NCBI GenBank assembly: GCA_947367255.1
Contig: CANBCZ010000001.1
Span: 83,911 to 147,910, forward strand
Origin: an uncultured Alistipes sp.
GTDB taxonomy: Bacteria; Bacteroidota; Bacteroidia; Bacteroidales; Rikenellaceae
DNA length: 64,000 bases
Reading direction: 5' to 3'
Below are positions 1 to 7,350 of this stretch, piece by piece. Every line of letters starts with the position of its first letter. Within the stretch, counting starts at the first letter, position 1. Under the pieces are notes generated by a model. The model searched no databases, was not told where the DNA came from, and worked only from the letters and a program-made list of their open reading frames with translations. Both the position numbers and the translations under genes were made by a program.

Positions 1-312
1 GCCGAGGGTGATGCTATTCTCCGCCTTATCGACGACTCCGACCGCGTAGTGCTGCTCGACGAAAAGGGCGCCGAGTTCCGCTCCGTCGAGTATGCCGAGT
101 GGCTCCAAAAGCGTATGAATAGCGGTATCAAACGCCTCGTCTTTGTTATTGGCGGTCCCTACGGCTTCTCCGAGGCGGTCTATGCCCGCTCCAACGAGAA
201 GATCTCTCTCTCCAAAATGACCTTCTCGCACCAGATTATTCGTGCTATTTTTACAGAGCAGTTATATCGCGCCTTTTCCATTATACACAATTCCCCCTAC
301 CACCACGAGTAA
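1..312 (+). CDS. rlmH: 23S rRNA pseudouridine-1915 N3-methyltransferase RlmH (5' end outside window)
   Basis: The window opens inside this gene, in frame from base 1, and it ends with TAA at 310-312. RlmH is a SPOUT-class, SAM-dependent enzyme that methylates pseudouridine 1915 in helix 69 of 23S rRNA on 70S ribosomes. Family signatures are visible: VIGGPYGFS (the SAM-binding trefoil knot), ISLSKMTFSHQ and the C-terminal EQLYRAFSIIHNSPYHHE, which is the family's normal end. About 103 residues are present out of roughly 155, so the N-terminal third is missing. The F1 repeat begins directly after the stop codon. Identification rests on these conserved motifs and is firm. Confidence 0.95.
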   Translation, partial: AEGDAILRLIDDSDRVVLLDEKGAEFRSVEYAEWLQKRMNSGIKRLVFVIGGPYGFSEAVYARSNEKISLSKMTFSHQIIRAIFTEQLYRAFSIIHNSPYHHE

Positions 313-438
313 TTTGACGTGAAAAGTACGCATCTGAGGCACATCCCTCAAATTTCAGCCGCGGCTGTACGTTTTAGTACTATCCGTGGCTGAAATTTTT
401 CACGATGCACCACACCTGCGCACTTTTGACGCCAAATT
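311..438 (+). repeat. F1 palindromic element, copy 1 (3' of rlmH)
   Basis: The element starts at the rlmH stop codon (AATTTGACGTGAAAAG) and ends with CTTTTGACGCCAAATT, so the ends are imperfect inverted repeats. The middle is a long hairpin with arms AAATTTCAGCC/GGCTGAAATTT around the conserved apex GTACGTTTTAGTAC. CACATCCCTC near the left end and CACGATGCAC near the right end recur in the other copies. A tail resembling GGTGCAAAAGGGTAGCGGAG (440-459) follows, as in several copies. Confidence 0.85.
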
Positions 439-574
439 GGGGTGCAAAAGGGTAGCGGAGTGCAAAAAAATGTTGTTCGCATAATTTTTTCCTCCCTCGC
501 GCGTTTTAGACATAGGTAAAAGTGCAATACCGTACTATTTTAAGCAAACAAGTAAAAAAAAAACACTACTTTGT

Positions 575-605
575 GTTGCAAAGTACCGAAAAAGTACTAC
601 CTTTG
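575..605 (+). promoter_or_regulatory. Bacteroidetes promoter of the TonB-dependent receptor gene
   Basis: The -7 box TACCTTTG lies at 598-605 and GTTG at 575-578 forms the -33 element, with a 19-bp spacer. The start codon follows 23 bp after the -7 box. Confidence 0.75.
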
Positions 606-628
606 CAATATCAAAAGGTTAAAAGGCT

Positions 629-3040
629 ATGAAAAAGTTATGGTTACTACTATTTTGTTCGCTCTTTTTTACTGTTTCCTACGCTCAAAGCGTAGTTAGC
701 GGTAAGGTTAAGGATGCGGCGAAGGGCAGTGGGGTGGCGTATGCCACTGTATCGGCATCGCGTGACGGCAGTGTTGTTGCGGCAGTTGCGGCAGATGCCG
801 AGGGAAGTTTCTCTCTGAGTATTAAGCAGAGTGGCGACTACACTCTCGAGATTTCGTCTGTAGGTTATCAGACCTTTACTCGCTCAATATCGGCTGTGGG
901 CAAGTCGATAGATTTGGGAGAGATAACTCTCAGCGAGGGTGTTGAGGTCGATGCTGTTGCGGTAACTGTGCAGAAACCTATCGTTATGGCGGATGCCGAG
1001 AAGCTGACCTACTCTGTCGAGGATGATCCCGAGGCGCAGTCGAGCACTCTTGAGGAGATTATCCGTAAAGTTCCGCAGCTAACAATCGACGCTGACGGCA
1101 AGGTGCAGATGAATGGTCAGAGCGACTATAAGATTTTGGTAAATGGTCGCGCGGCAGGTGCTATGGGTCGCAACTTTAACGATATAATTAAGTCTATGCC
1201 GGCATCCTCTATCAAGCGCATAGAGGTTATTACCAATCCGTCGATGAAGTACGACGCCGAGGGCGCGGGTGGTGTACTCAATATCATCACTTCAAAGACC
1301 CGCTTTGACGGCTATAACGGTAATATCAGCCTTGCGGGTGGTAGTATGCTTAATCGCAACTACTTCGGTCAGTTCTCGGGCAACTTCACCGTGCAGAAGG
1401 ATAAACTATCGCTCTCAGCAGGTCTCTATATGGGTGGCAGCAACTGTGATAACGATGTTACGGGTACGCACGACATCACTATGCGCAACCTTAACGACAA
1501 TGCTCCATACTCAACTCTCAAGCAGTATAAGGAGAACTATTGGGGTGGCAAAAACCTCTATGCCAACCTCAATATGGGCTATCAGATTGATACTCTGAAC
1601 CTTATAAATATCGAGGCGAGCTGCTGGCTGGGTAATTGGAACTCGCGCAGCACAGGCACTACCTCATATCTCGGTGCCGATGATGCTCTGCTCGACAGCA
1701 ACACCTCCCTGCAGAATAGCAAATATCGCTGGAAGGGTGTCGATCTGCTTGCCGCATATGAGCATACATTTCCGGGTAAGGAGAATCATAACCTCACCAT
1801 CTCGGAGTACTTCTCTGTAACTCCGCCGACAGATAGCTTCAGTAACGAGCATATCCTCTACGCAGATGGTGCTGCAACCGATTTCAATACCTCTTCGCGC
1901 GATAAGGGCTTTGAGAATGAGTTGCAGGCGGACTACAATAATCGATGGGGCAAACACTCTTTGGAGGCGGGATTTAAGCACTCTATTGACCATAGTCTGC
2001 TCTATCAGGCGGGCTCGATAACCGAGAGTACAACAACCCTCACAAAGAATATCGCAGCCCTCTATGCCGGTTATGCCCTCAATCTGAAGAGCTTCACTGC
2101 CCGTGCAGGTGCGCGCCTTGAAGGTGCGTGGTATAACTCCAAGAGTACCTATAACGATAAGGAGGAGAGCTATAAGAGCGCCCTTGTAAATGTCGTTCCA
2201 TACCTCTCGCTCTCATATAAAATTAAGGAGGCACACAACCTCTCCCTCTCATACTCCGAGCGCCTCTCTCGTCCGGGCGTGCAGTCGCTCTCGCCATATA
2301 TTACCGAGACCTCGACCTCGCGCAGTTACGGAAATCCCGACCTTAAGACGGGCGTAAATCACACTCTGCGCCTTAAGTATTCGTGGATGAACAATAAGTG
2401 GACCGTCTCGCCGGAGCTGATGACGATGTTTTCCAATAACCGCGTGGCGCAGTATACCTTTGTCGATAACGAAGGTATAATGAACCAAACCTACCTCAAC
2501 CACGGTCGCTCAAGAGCCTACGCACTGCAAACATCGCTCTCTTACCGTCCGTCGCAGAAGCTGCAACTCTCGGCAGACCTGCGTGCCGGATACTTCGAGG
2601 ATGGTATTCCGAGCGAAAATATCGCCGTTGCCGGCTGGGCATTCTCGGAGAGCGTGAACGCCACTGTCGGACTGTGGAAAGGTGCGCGCCTGACCCTTAG
2701 CGAGTACTGCGCAAAGATGCAGCCGCAACAGAATATGGTCGCACAGAATTGGTTCTTCATCACCTCGGCACGCCTTGGTCAGAAACTGCTGAAGGATAAA
2801 CTTGAGCTCTCACTCTCTGTGCAGAACCCGCATAGCCGCAGCATGAAGCACCACCTCGAGATGACCGCTCCGACCTATATCCAAAATCTCGTTGCCACTA
2901 ATGTCAATCGCTCCATCCGCCTCTCCGTATCTTATAGATTTGGTAAGCAGGGACTCTATGTCAAGAAGACCAAGCGTAAGGCTGACAGTACTACTGAGGA
3001 GATTGGTGGTGCTTCTCAGCAGGGCAATACAAATATGTAG
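629..3040 (+). CDS. TonB-dependent outer-membrane receptor (CarboxypepD_reg-like, plug and beta-barrel)
   Basis: The 803-residue protein has a signal peptide (residues 1-19, cleavage after SYA). A carboxypeptidase-D regulatory-like beta-sandwich (about 23-95) follows, then a plug domain (about 115-215, with GQSDYKILVNGRAAG and IEVITNPSMKYDAEGAGGVLNI), then a barrel to about residue 780. The plug and barrel resemble the outer-membrane beta-barrel family 3 (PF14905) type rather than SusC. It carries a basic, Ser/Gly-rich tail of about 27 residues after the last strand. It should sit in the outer membrane; the ligand cannot be told and no SusD partner is adjacent. It is convergent with the next gene. 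Confidence 0.85.
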   Translation: MKKLWLLLFCSLFFTVSYAQSVVSGKVKDAAKGSGVAYATVSASRDGSVVAAVAADAEGSFSLSIKQSGDYTLEISSVGYQTFTRSISAVGKSIDLGEITLSEGVEVDAVAVTVQKPIVMADAEKLTYSVEDDPEAQSSTLEEIIRKVPQLTIDADGKVQMNGQSDYKILVNGRAAGAMGRNFNDIIKSMPASSIKRIEVITNPSMKYDAEGAGGVLNIITSKTRFDGYNGNISLAGGSMLNRNYFGQFSGNFTVQKDKLSLSAGLYMGGSNCDNDVTGTHDITMRNLNDNAPYSTLKQYKENYWGGKNLYANLNMGYQIDTLNLINIEASCWLGNWNSRSTGTTSYLGADDALLDSNTSLQNSKYRWKGVDLLAAYEHTFPGKENHNLTISEYFSVTPPTDSFSNEHILYADGAATDFNTSSRDKGFENELQADYNNRWGKHSLEAGFKHSIDHSLLYQAGSITESTTTLTKNIAALYAGYALNLKSFTARAGARLEGAWYNSKSTYNDKEESYKSALVNVVPYLSLSYKIKEAHNLSLSYSERLSRPGVQSLSPYITETSTSRSYGNPDLKTGVNHTLRLKYSWMNNKWTVSPELMTMFSNNRVAQYTFVDNEGIMNQTYLNHGRSRAYALQTSLSYRPSQKLQLSADLRAGYFEDGIPSENIAVAGWAFSESVNATVGLWKGARLTLSEYCAKMQPQQNMVAQNWFFITSARLGQKLLKDKLELSLSVQNPHSRSMKHHLEMTAPTYIQNLVATNVNRSIRLSVSYRFGKQGLYVKKTKRKADSTTEEIGGASQQGNTNM

Positions 3041-3041
3041 C

Positions 3042-3164
3042 TTTATCGTGATAATGCGGATACCTGCTTCTGCTAACTAAAAATCCCCGAATGGGTTGTA
3101 CTATGCGTACTACTCATTCGGGGATTTGAGGGATGTGACGCAGATGCGCCACTATCACGATAAA
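3042..3164 (-). repeat. F1 palindromic element, copy 2 (fills a convergent gap)
   Basis: The element fills almost the whole gap between two convergent genes, 1 nt from the TAG at 3038-3040 and 3 nt from the TAG of the minus-strand gene. Orientation is minus, judged by CACATCCCTC on that strand. The ends TTTATCG/CGATAAA pair perfectly. The central stem is AATCCCCGAATG/CATTCGGGGATT with a GTAC/GTAC inner stem. It could act as a bidirectional terminator. Confidence 0.85.
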
Positions 3165-3167
3165 ATA

Positions 3168-4223
3168 CTACTTCTCGTACTTTGCGGCGTATTCGCCTAC
3201 AATCTTATTGTACGACGCCATAACGGTATTAGGGTTCTTGCCAGAGAGCTCGAACATAAACACACCGCGGTAGAGGTTTGTCTTGAGCAGAGTGCGGATA
3301 ACATCATCCCACGTAGTAATTCCTGGCTGTGGTACGCCAAGAAGGTCGTGTGAGTCGTTACCAGAGCCGAACTTTGTATCGTGCATATGCACAGTACCGA
3401 GCTTTGTGCCAATCTGTGTGAGGAACTCAACAACATTGTAGCCCTTGCAGTTTGCGTGGCCGATGTCGTAAGTTACCCAAGTGTTGTCAATGCCGGTAAT
3501 TGTGTTGTGCAGCTCCTCGTAGTAGTAGCAGAGGCTACCAACAAGGTTCTCAACGCAGATACGCACACCGAGCTGTGTAGCTACAGGAACCATCTCCTTA
3601 AGAGACTTACGTGCCTGATTAACAGACTCCTCGCGAGGTTTGAGCACACCCTTACTTGCATGCAGAACATAGTTCTTACACTCTGGGAAGCACTCTACGC
3701 AGAGACGAAGTACGCGCATAATGTTGTTCACGCTCTGTACACGTACAGTCTCCTTACCTGCGATGTTGGTCCAGTTTGCATCCTCGAATGGCAGGTGGAT
3801 AGACCAAACAGTAAGACCAGCAGCCTTAACCGAATTCATTCGCTGAGTAAGCTTAGTCTTAGTCTCGTCATCAGTCATATTTCTGATGCCGTAGCTATCA
3901 TTGATAGTAATCTCGATGTACTTAAAACCAGCCATTGCAATGCTTGTCAACTGAGAGTCGAAGCTGCCGCTTGCAATGTTGATAGAGATACCAGGATAGA
4001 AACGCAGACCGTCAACATTCTCATCTGCAGCACCCAACGCTGTTGTAGGCTCGATGTTGCGAATAACAACTTCAGGCTTTGGCTGATCCGGAGTAGGATT
4101 CTCAGGATTCTCTGGCTGCTCTGGCTCTGGCTTTGGTACAGGACCCCAGTTTGGACCCGATGGCTCTGGCTCTCCGCAAGCAACTACGGCAAGAGCAAGG
4201 AGTAAATAGAATAACTTTTTCAT
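3168..4223 (-). CDS. Sugar phosphate isomerase/epimerase-like TIM-barrel lipoprotein
   Basis: The 351-residue protein has a lipoprotein signal peptide (MKKLFYLLLALAVVAC, lipobox cysteine at 16). A Pro/Glu/Asn-rich linker (about 17-52) follows, then a xylose-isomerase-like TIM barrel (AP endonuclease 2 fold, about 70-350). Likely metal-site residues of the family are seen in CVENL, VTYDIGHANCKG, GTVHMHDTKFGSGNDSH and the final FELSGK. The enzyme would act on a sugar or sugar derivative in the periplasm or on the cell surface; the substrate is not inferable. Start is the ATG before the signal peptide. Confidence 0.8.
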   Translation of the reverse strand: MKKLFYLLLALAVVACGEPEPSGPNWGPVPKPEPEQPENPENPTPDQPKPEVVIRNIEPTTALGAADENVDGLRFYPGISINIASGSFDSQLTSIAMAGFKYIEITINDSYGIRNMTDDETKTKLTQRMNSVKAAGLTVWSIHLPFEDANWTNIAGKETVRVQSVNNIMRVLRLCVECFPECKNYVLHASKGVLKPREESVNQARKSLKEMVPVATQLGVRICVENLVGSLCYYYEELHNTITGIDNTWVTYDIGHANCKGYNVVEFLTQIGTKLGTVHMHDTKFGSGNDSHDLLGVPQPGITTWDDVIRTLLKTNLYRGVFMFELSGKNPNTVMASYNKIVGEYAAKYEK

Positions 4224-4345
4224 ACATTTATAATTTTTAGATAGTTTCTCTTTACTTAAGACACATAACAGCTATTTTACACCTAATTGGTAGTCGTAAA
4301 TTGTAAAAAAATAAAATCTATGATGTTTTATTTGTTAGCTATTGT

Positions 4346-4375
4346 TTTGATTTTAAGGAGATTTTTGTAATTTTG
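4346..4375 (+). promoter_or_regulatory. Promoter of efp
   Basis: The -33 element TTTG lies at 4346-4349 and the -7 box TAATTTTG at 4368-4375, with an 18-bp spacer. The rest of the 4224-4417 gap is AT-rich and shows nothing else I can name. Confidence 0.75.
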
Positions 4376-4417
4376 CGCCCGATTGTATGACATTAACATT
4401 AAAACATCTATACAACT

Positions 4418-4990
4418 ATGACAATTACTGCTGCTGATATCAAAATCGGTATGTGCATCGAGATGGATGGCAAGACTTTCCTTGTAGTCGATTTCCAGCA
4501 CTGCAAGCCGGGTAAGGGCCCAGCTTTCGTTCGTTCAAAGCTCAAGAACCTCGAGAACGGTCGCGTTCTTGAGAACACCTTCTCTTCTGTAGGTCAGAAG
4601 ATCGAGCAGGTACGCGTTGAGCGTCGTCCATACCAGTTCACTTATGAGGACGATCTGGGTGCACACTTCATGCACTGCGAGACCTTCGAGGAGATTAACA
4701 TCGAGAAGAGCCTGATTAACAACTACGACCTTATGGCTGACGGTCAGATCGTAGAGGTTATGTTCCACACCGAGAAGGAGACCGTTCTCTCTGCAGAGCT
4801 TCCTCCAATCGTTGATATGGAGGTTACCTACACCGAGCCGGGCATCAAGGGCGATACCGCTTCAACCAACTCACTCAAGCCTGCTACCGTAAATACCGGT
4901 GCAACCGTTAAGGTACCTCTCTTCATCAATACCGGTGACCGTATCCGTGTTGATACTCGTACTCGTGAGTATTACGAGCGCATCAAGTAA
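4418..4990 (+). CDS. efp: Elongation factor P
   Basis: The 190-residue protein is the normal length for EF-P, which binds between the P and E sites and relieves ribosome stalling at polyproline stretches. The KOW-like N-terminal domain carries the loop PGKGPAF with the modifiable Lys at residue 33. The two OB domains follow, ending in the conserved GDRIRVDTRTREYYERIK-type segment. Several lipoproteins in this window are Pro-rich, which fits a need for EF-P. The F1 element copy 3 begins immediately after the TAA. Codon use is the optimised type expected of a highly expressed gene. Confidence 0.97.
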   Translation: MTITAADIKIGMCIEMDGKTFLVVDFQHCKPGKGPAFVRSKLKNLENGRVLENTFSSVGQKIEQVRVERRPYQFTYEDDLGAHFMHCETFEEINIEKSLINNYDLMADGQIVEVMFHTEKETVLSAELPPIVDMEVTYTEPGIKGDTASTNSLKPATVNTGATVKVPLFINTGDRIRVDTRTREYYERIK

Positions 4991-5119
4991 TTTGTTGTGA
5001 AAATACGGCATTAGCCGCACATCTCTAAAAGTAAACCCCTTTGGGCTGTAGGTTTTACTACTATCCCAAAGGGGTTTCTTTTGTGATGCACGCCCACTAC
5101 CGCATTTTGACAACAAATT
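4989..5119 (+). repeat. F1 palindromic element, copy 3 (3' of efp)
   Basis: The ends AATTTGTTGTGAAAATACGG and CCGCATTTTGACAACAAATT pair. In this copy the terminal change TTTGTTG is matched by CAACAAA at the other end. The central stem is AAACCCCTTTGGG/CCCAAAGGGGTTT with the apex GTAG-GTTTTA-CTAC, a compensated version of GTAC/GTAC seen in other copies. Confidence 0.88.
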
Positions 5120-5200
5120 GTTTTGGTGTGATAGCGGGGCACCAAAATTACGTCACTTTAATTATTCGAATTTTGACAACAAATTGATTTTGGTGTGATA
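5104..5200 (+). repeat. Duplicated F1 right end plus tail
   Basis: The right end of copy 3 and its tail (ATTTTGACAACAAATTG then TTTTGGTGTGATA, 5104-5133) recur almost exactly at 5170-5200. The left half of a second element is absent, so this is a truncated copy or a local duplication. Confidence 0.75.
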
Positions 5201-5214
5201 TTGGTCTGTTTGGA

Positions 5215-5330
5215 GATTTAGGAAAACCATCGGAGATGGTACGATAAAAAACAGAGCCTACACTCAAGCTCGCTTGAAAGTGTAAGACTCTGTTTTTTAT
5301 CGTAATAGCTGCTAAGCTATCCTAAATCCT
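5215..5330. repeat. F2 cloverleaf element, copy 1 (3' of the SASA gene)
   Basis: The outer stem is GATTTAGGA/TCCTAAATC. Three hairpins lie inside it: ACCATC-GGA-GATGGT; a long stem ATAAAAAACAGAG/CTCTGTTTTTTAT capped by CAAGCTCGCTTG; and TAGCT-GCTA-AGCTA. It ends 12 bp before the stop codon of the minus-strand gene at 5343. The capping palindrome and the overall layout recur at 16717 and 25947 with different stem sequences. Confidence 0.85.
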
Positions 5331-5342
5331 CATACGAATTAT

Positions 5343-7277
5343 TTACTCTACCTCTACAAGGTTAATCTCCTTAGCAACCACAAAGAGTGAGTAGTGGTCT
5401 ACTACGCGTGGCAGAGAGACTGTCTCGCCCGCCTTAACCTCGCGGTAGCAGATATACTGTGCTGCGATCTTCTTGCCATCCGGGGTGATTGCGCGAAGCT
5501 CTGCAGGGGTGATAAGCTTCCAGCCGTGCTTGTCGTGGTACTTGCGAATATCGGCAGTATTGCGTGCAAGGCAGTAGATACGACCGTCTGCGTGTGCAGT
5601 AACCTTTGTTGCAGGGGTCTTGTGCTTCTTCTTAGAGATTGCAGTAAGCATCTTGAAGCCCTCGAACTGGCGTGGATATACATCGCTCACTACCTGCTTG
5701 AGGTTTGGCCACATATGCGCACCCTCAGTAAGCTCGCCCATAGTGTAGTAGCCCTTCTGAGCCTCTACGGTAACAGCGATCTCTGATGGCTGCTCGATGT
5801 ATGGGATAGCAGAGAGTGAAGCGTTGTTCTTGTCAGAACGGAATGGGAGTACAGGCAGACCCTCAGCAGAGAAGAGGTTACCTACATCCTCGTTAAAGCA
5901 GTAGCGAACAGCCTTTGGTGCAGTTACTCCCTCTGCAGATACAACAACCTGATCACCCTCGATAGTTGCCTCGGCAAGGTAGAACTTGATCTTCTTCTCG
6001 TTTGTAGGATCAGTAACACCGATCTGGAAACCGTTGATGCGACCCTCTGCCTTAAGGGTTGTAGGAACGTTGTTGAACGATACGCGGATAGTGTTGCCCA
6101 CAACAGCGATGCTCTTGTAAGATGGGTGGCGGAAAGTACCTACGCTCTTGCCGTAGTGCTCACCGAGTGCGGTCTGTGCCAGACGGTGTGCAACATCTGC
6201 CTTATAGCGTGGGTGGATATCGCCCGGGATATCGAGCTGGTCCATAGTACCTACGATCTCGCAGTGGTCAATCTTGCGAGCTGCCTTCTCCTGTGACTCG
6301 CGCAGCTGTGCACCCTTGATGCCAGCGTATGTGTAAGGCACGAGCTGAACGATATAGAATGGCATTGTAGGGTTGTTGAACTCCTCACGCCAAGAGTTTA
6401 CCAGCACCTCGAGAGAGTGTGCATAGCCGCGTGGTGAAGAGGATACATTTGCGCAACCCTGATACCAGATAACACCTGCGAAAGAGTTGTAACGGATAGG
6501 GTAGATATTTGCATTGTAGAGGTGAGACTCCTTGCCCTTCCACACCTTGTGCTTGATCTTTGTGCAGTCGCGCATAATCTTCGAGTCAGCCTCGATAACC
6601 TCCTTCTTCATCCAACCCTCGATGTATGTACCACCGAAAGATGCATCAACAAGACCGATAGGTACACCCAGTGCCTGCTGCAGCTCCTTACCGAAGCCGT
6701 AACCTACAGCCGAGAACTGTGCAAGGTCCTCAGGGTTACATACAGCCCACTTAGTGTTCTTGCCCTCCTGCTGAGGAATGTCGCGCTGTGGAGTCTCCTT
6801 AGCGATACGACCGGTGCAGAGCAGACGGATATTTGTGTTCATCTTGCCCTCGAGCTCGCTCTTCATATCGAGGGTCTTGCGAACAGGCCACTCCATATTA
6901 CTCTGACCTGCGCAGAGCCATACCTCACCAAAGAGGATGTTTGTAAGGGTACGAACCTCCTTACCTGCCTTGATGGTCACGGTATGAGGGTTGAAGCTTG
7001 CTGCAGGGACTGCTACAGGAACAACCCATACACCCTCGGCATCAGCCTTTACGGTAACGGGCTTGCCTGCGATCCAGTCGCAAGAGACAGCAACCTTTGA
7101 CTTAGGCTTTGCATAGCCCCAAATGTTTACGGTGCTGTTCTGCTGAAGCACCATATTGTCGCCAATAGCAGAAGGAATCTCCAGTGACTTTGGAAGCTCC
7201 TGCTCCTGTGCATTAAGGTTGAATGCAGTGAAAATTACAGCTGCAACAACCAAGAAAATTGTTCTCAGATTTTTCAT
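5343..7277 (-). CDS. Secreted sialate O-acetylesterase-like (SASA family) protein
   Basis: I chose the ATG at 7277 because it begins a signal peptide (MKNLRTIFLVVAAVIFTAFNLNAQ). The open frame continues upstream to 7445 but crosses the divergent promoter region. The 644-residue product has the SGNH/SASA esterase fold. AGQSNMEW carries the nucleophile Ser126, GVIWYQGCANV corresponds to the usual GVIWYQGESN block, and GDIHPRYKADVAHRL carries the expected catalytic His. It should remove O-acetyl groups from sialic acid or another glycan outside the cytoplasm. A C-terminal region of about 150 residues beyond the esterase is not one I recognise. The altered GCAN block is unusual for the family. 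Confidence 0.85.
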   Translation of the reverse strand: MKNLRTIFLVVAAVIFTAFNLNAQEQELPKSLEIPSAIGDNMVLQQNSTVNIWGYAKPKSKVAVSCDWIAGKPVTVKADAEGVWVVPVAVPAASFNPHTVTIKAGKEVRTLTNILFGEVWLCAGQSNMEWPVRKTLDMKSELEGKMNTNIRLLCTGRIAKETPQRDIPQQEGKNTKWAVCNPEDLAQFSAVGYGFGKELQQALGVPIGLVDASFGGTYIEGWMKKEVIEADSKIMRDCTKIKHKVWKGKESHLYNANIYPIRYNSFAGVIWYQGCANVSSSPRGYAHSLEVLVNSWREEFNNPTMPFYIVQLVPYTYAGIKGAQLRESQEKAARKIDHCEIVGTMDQLDIPGDIHPRYKADVAHRLAQTALGEHYGKSVGTFRHPSYKSIAVVGNTIRVSFNNVPTTLKAEGRINGFQIGVTDPTNEKKIKFYLAEATIEGDQVVVSAEGVTAPKAVRYCFNEDVGNLFSAEGLPVLPFRSDKNNASLSAIPYIEQPSEIAVTVEAQKGYYTMGELTEGAHMWPNLKQVVSDVYPRQFEGFKMLTAISKKKHKTPATKVTAHADGRIYCLARNTADIRKYHDKHGWKLITPAELRAITPDGKKIAAQYICYREVKAGETVSLPRVVDHYSLFVVAKEINLVEVE

Positions 7278-7303
7278 AAAATTGGTTTTTGGTTGATTTT
7301 CTG

Positions 7304-7334
7304 TTGCAAAGATAACGAAATTTTTATACTTTTG
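7304..7334 (+). promoter_or_regulatory. Promoter of the MG2/plug protein gene
   Basis: GTTG ends at 7306 and the -7 box TACTTTTG lies at 7327-7334, a 20-bp spacer. The start codon follows 16 bp later. Confidence 0.7.
7307..7314 (-). promoter_or_regulatory. -7 box of the SASA gene promoter
   Basis: The minus strand reads TATCTTTG, about 30 bp upstream of the ATG at 7277. It overlaps the spacer of the divergent promoter, so the two genes probably compete for or share regulation. Confidence 0.6.
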
Positions 7335-7350
7335 GTATAAAATTAGAACT

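Noticed and set aside
3381..4205. Open frame of 274 codons antisense to the TIM-barrel lipoprotein
   Set aside because: Shadow frame, no signal peptide or domain.
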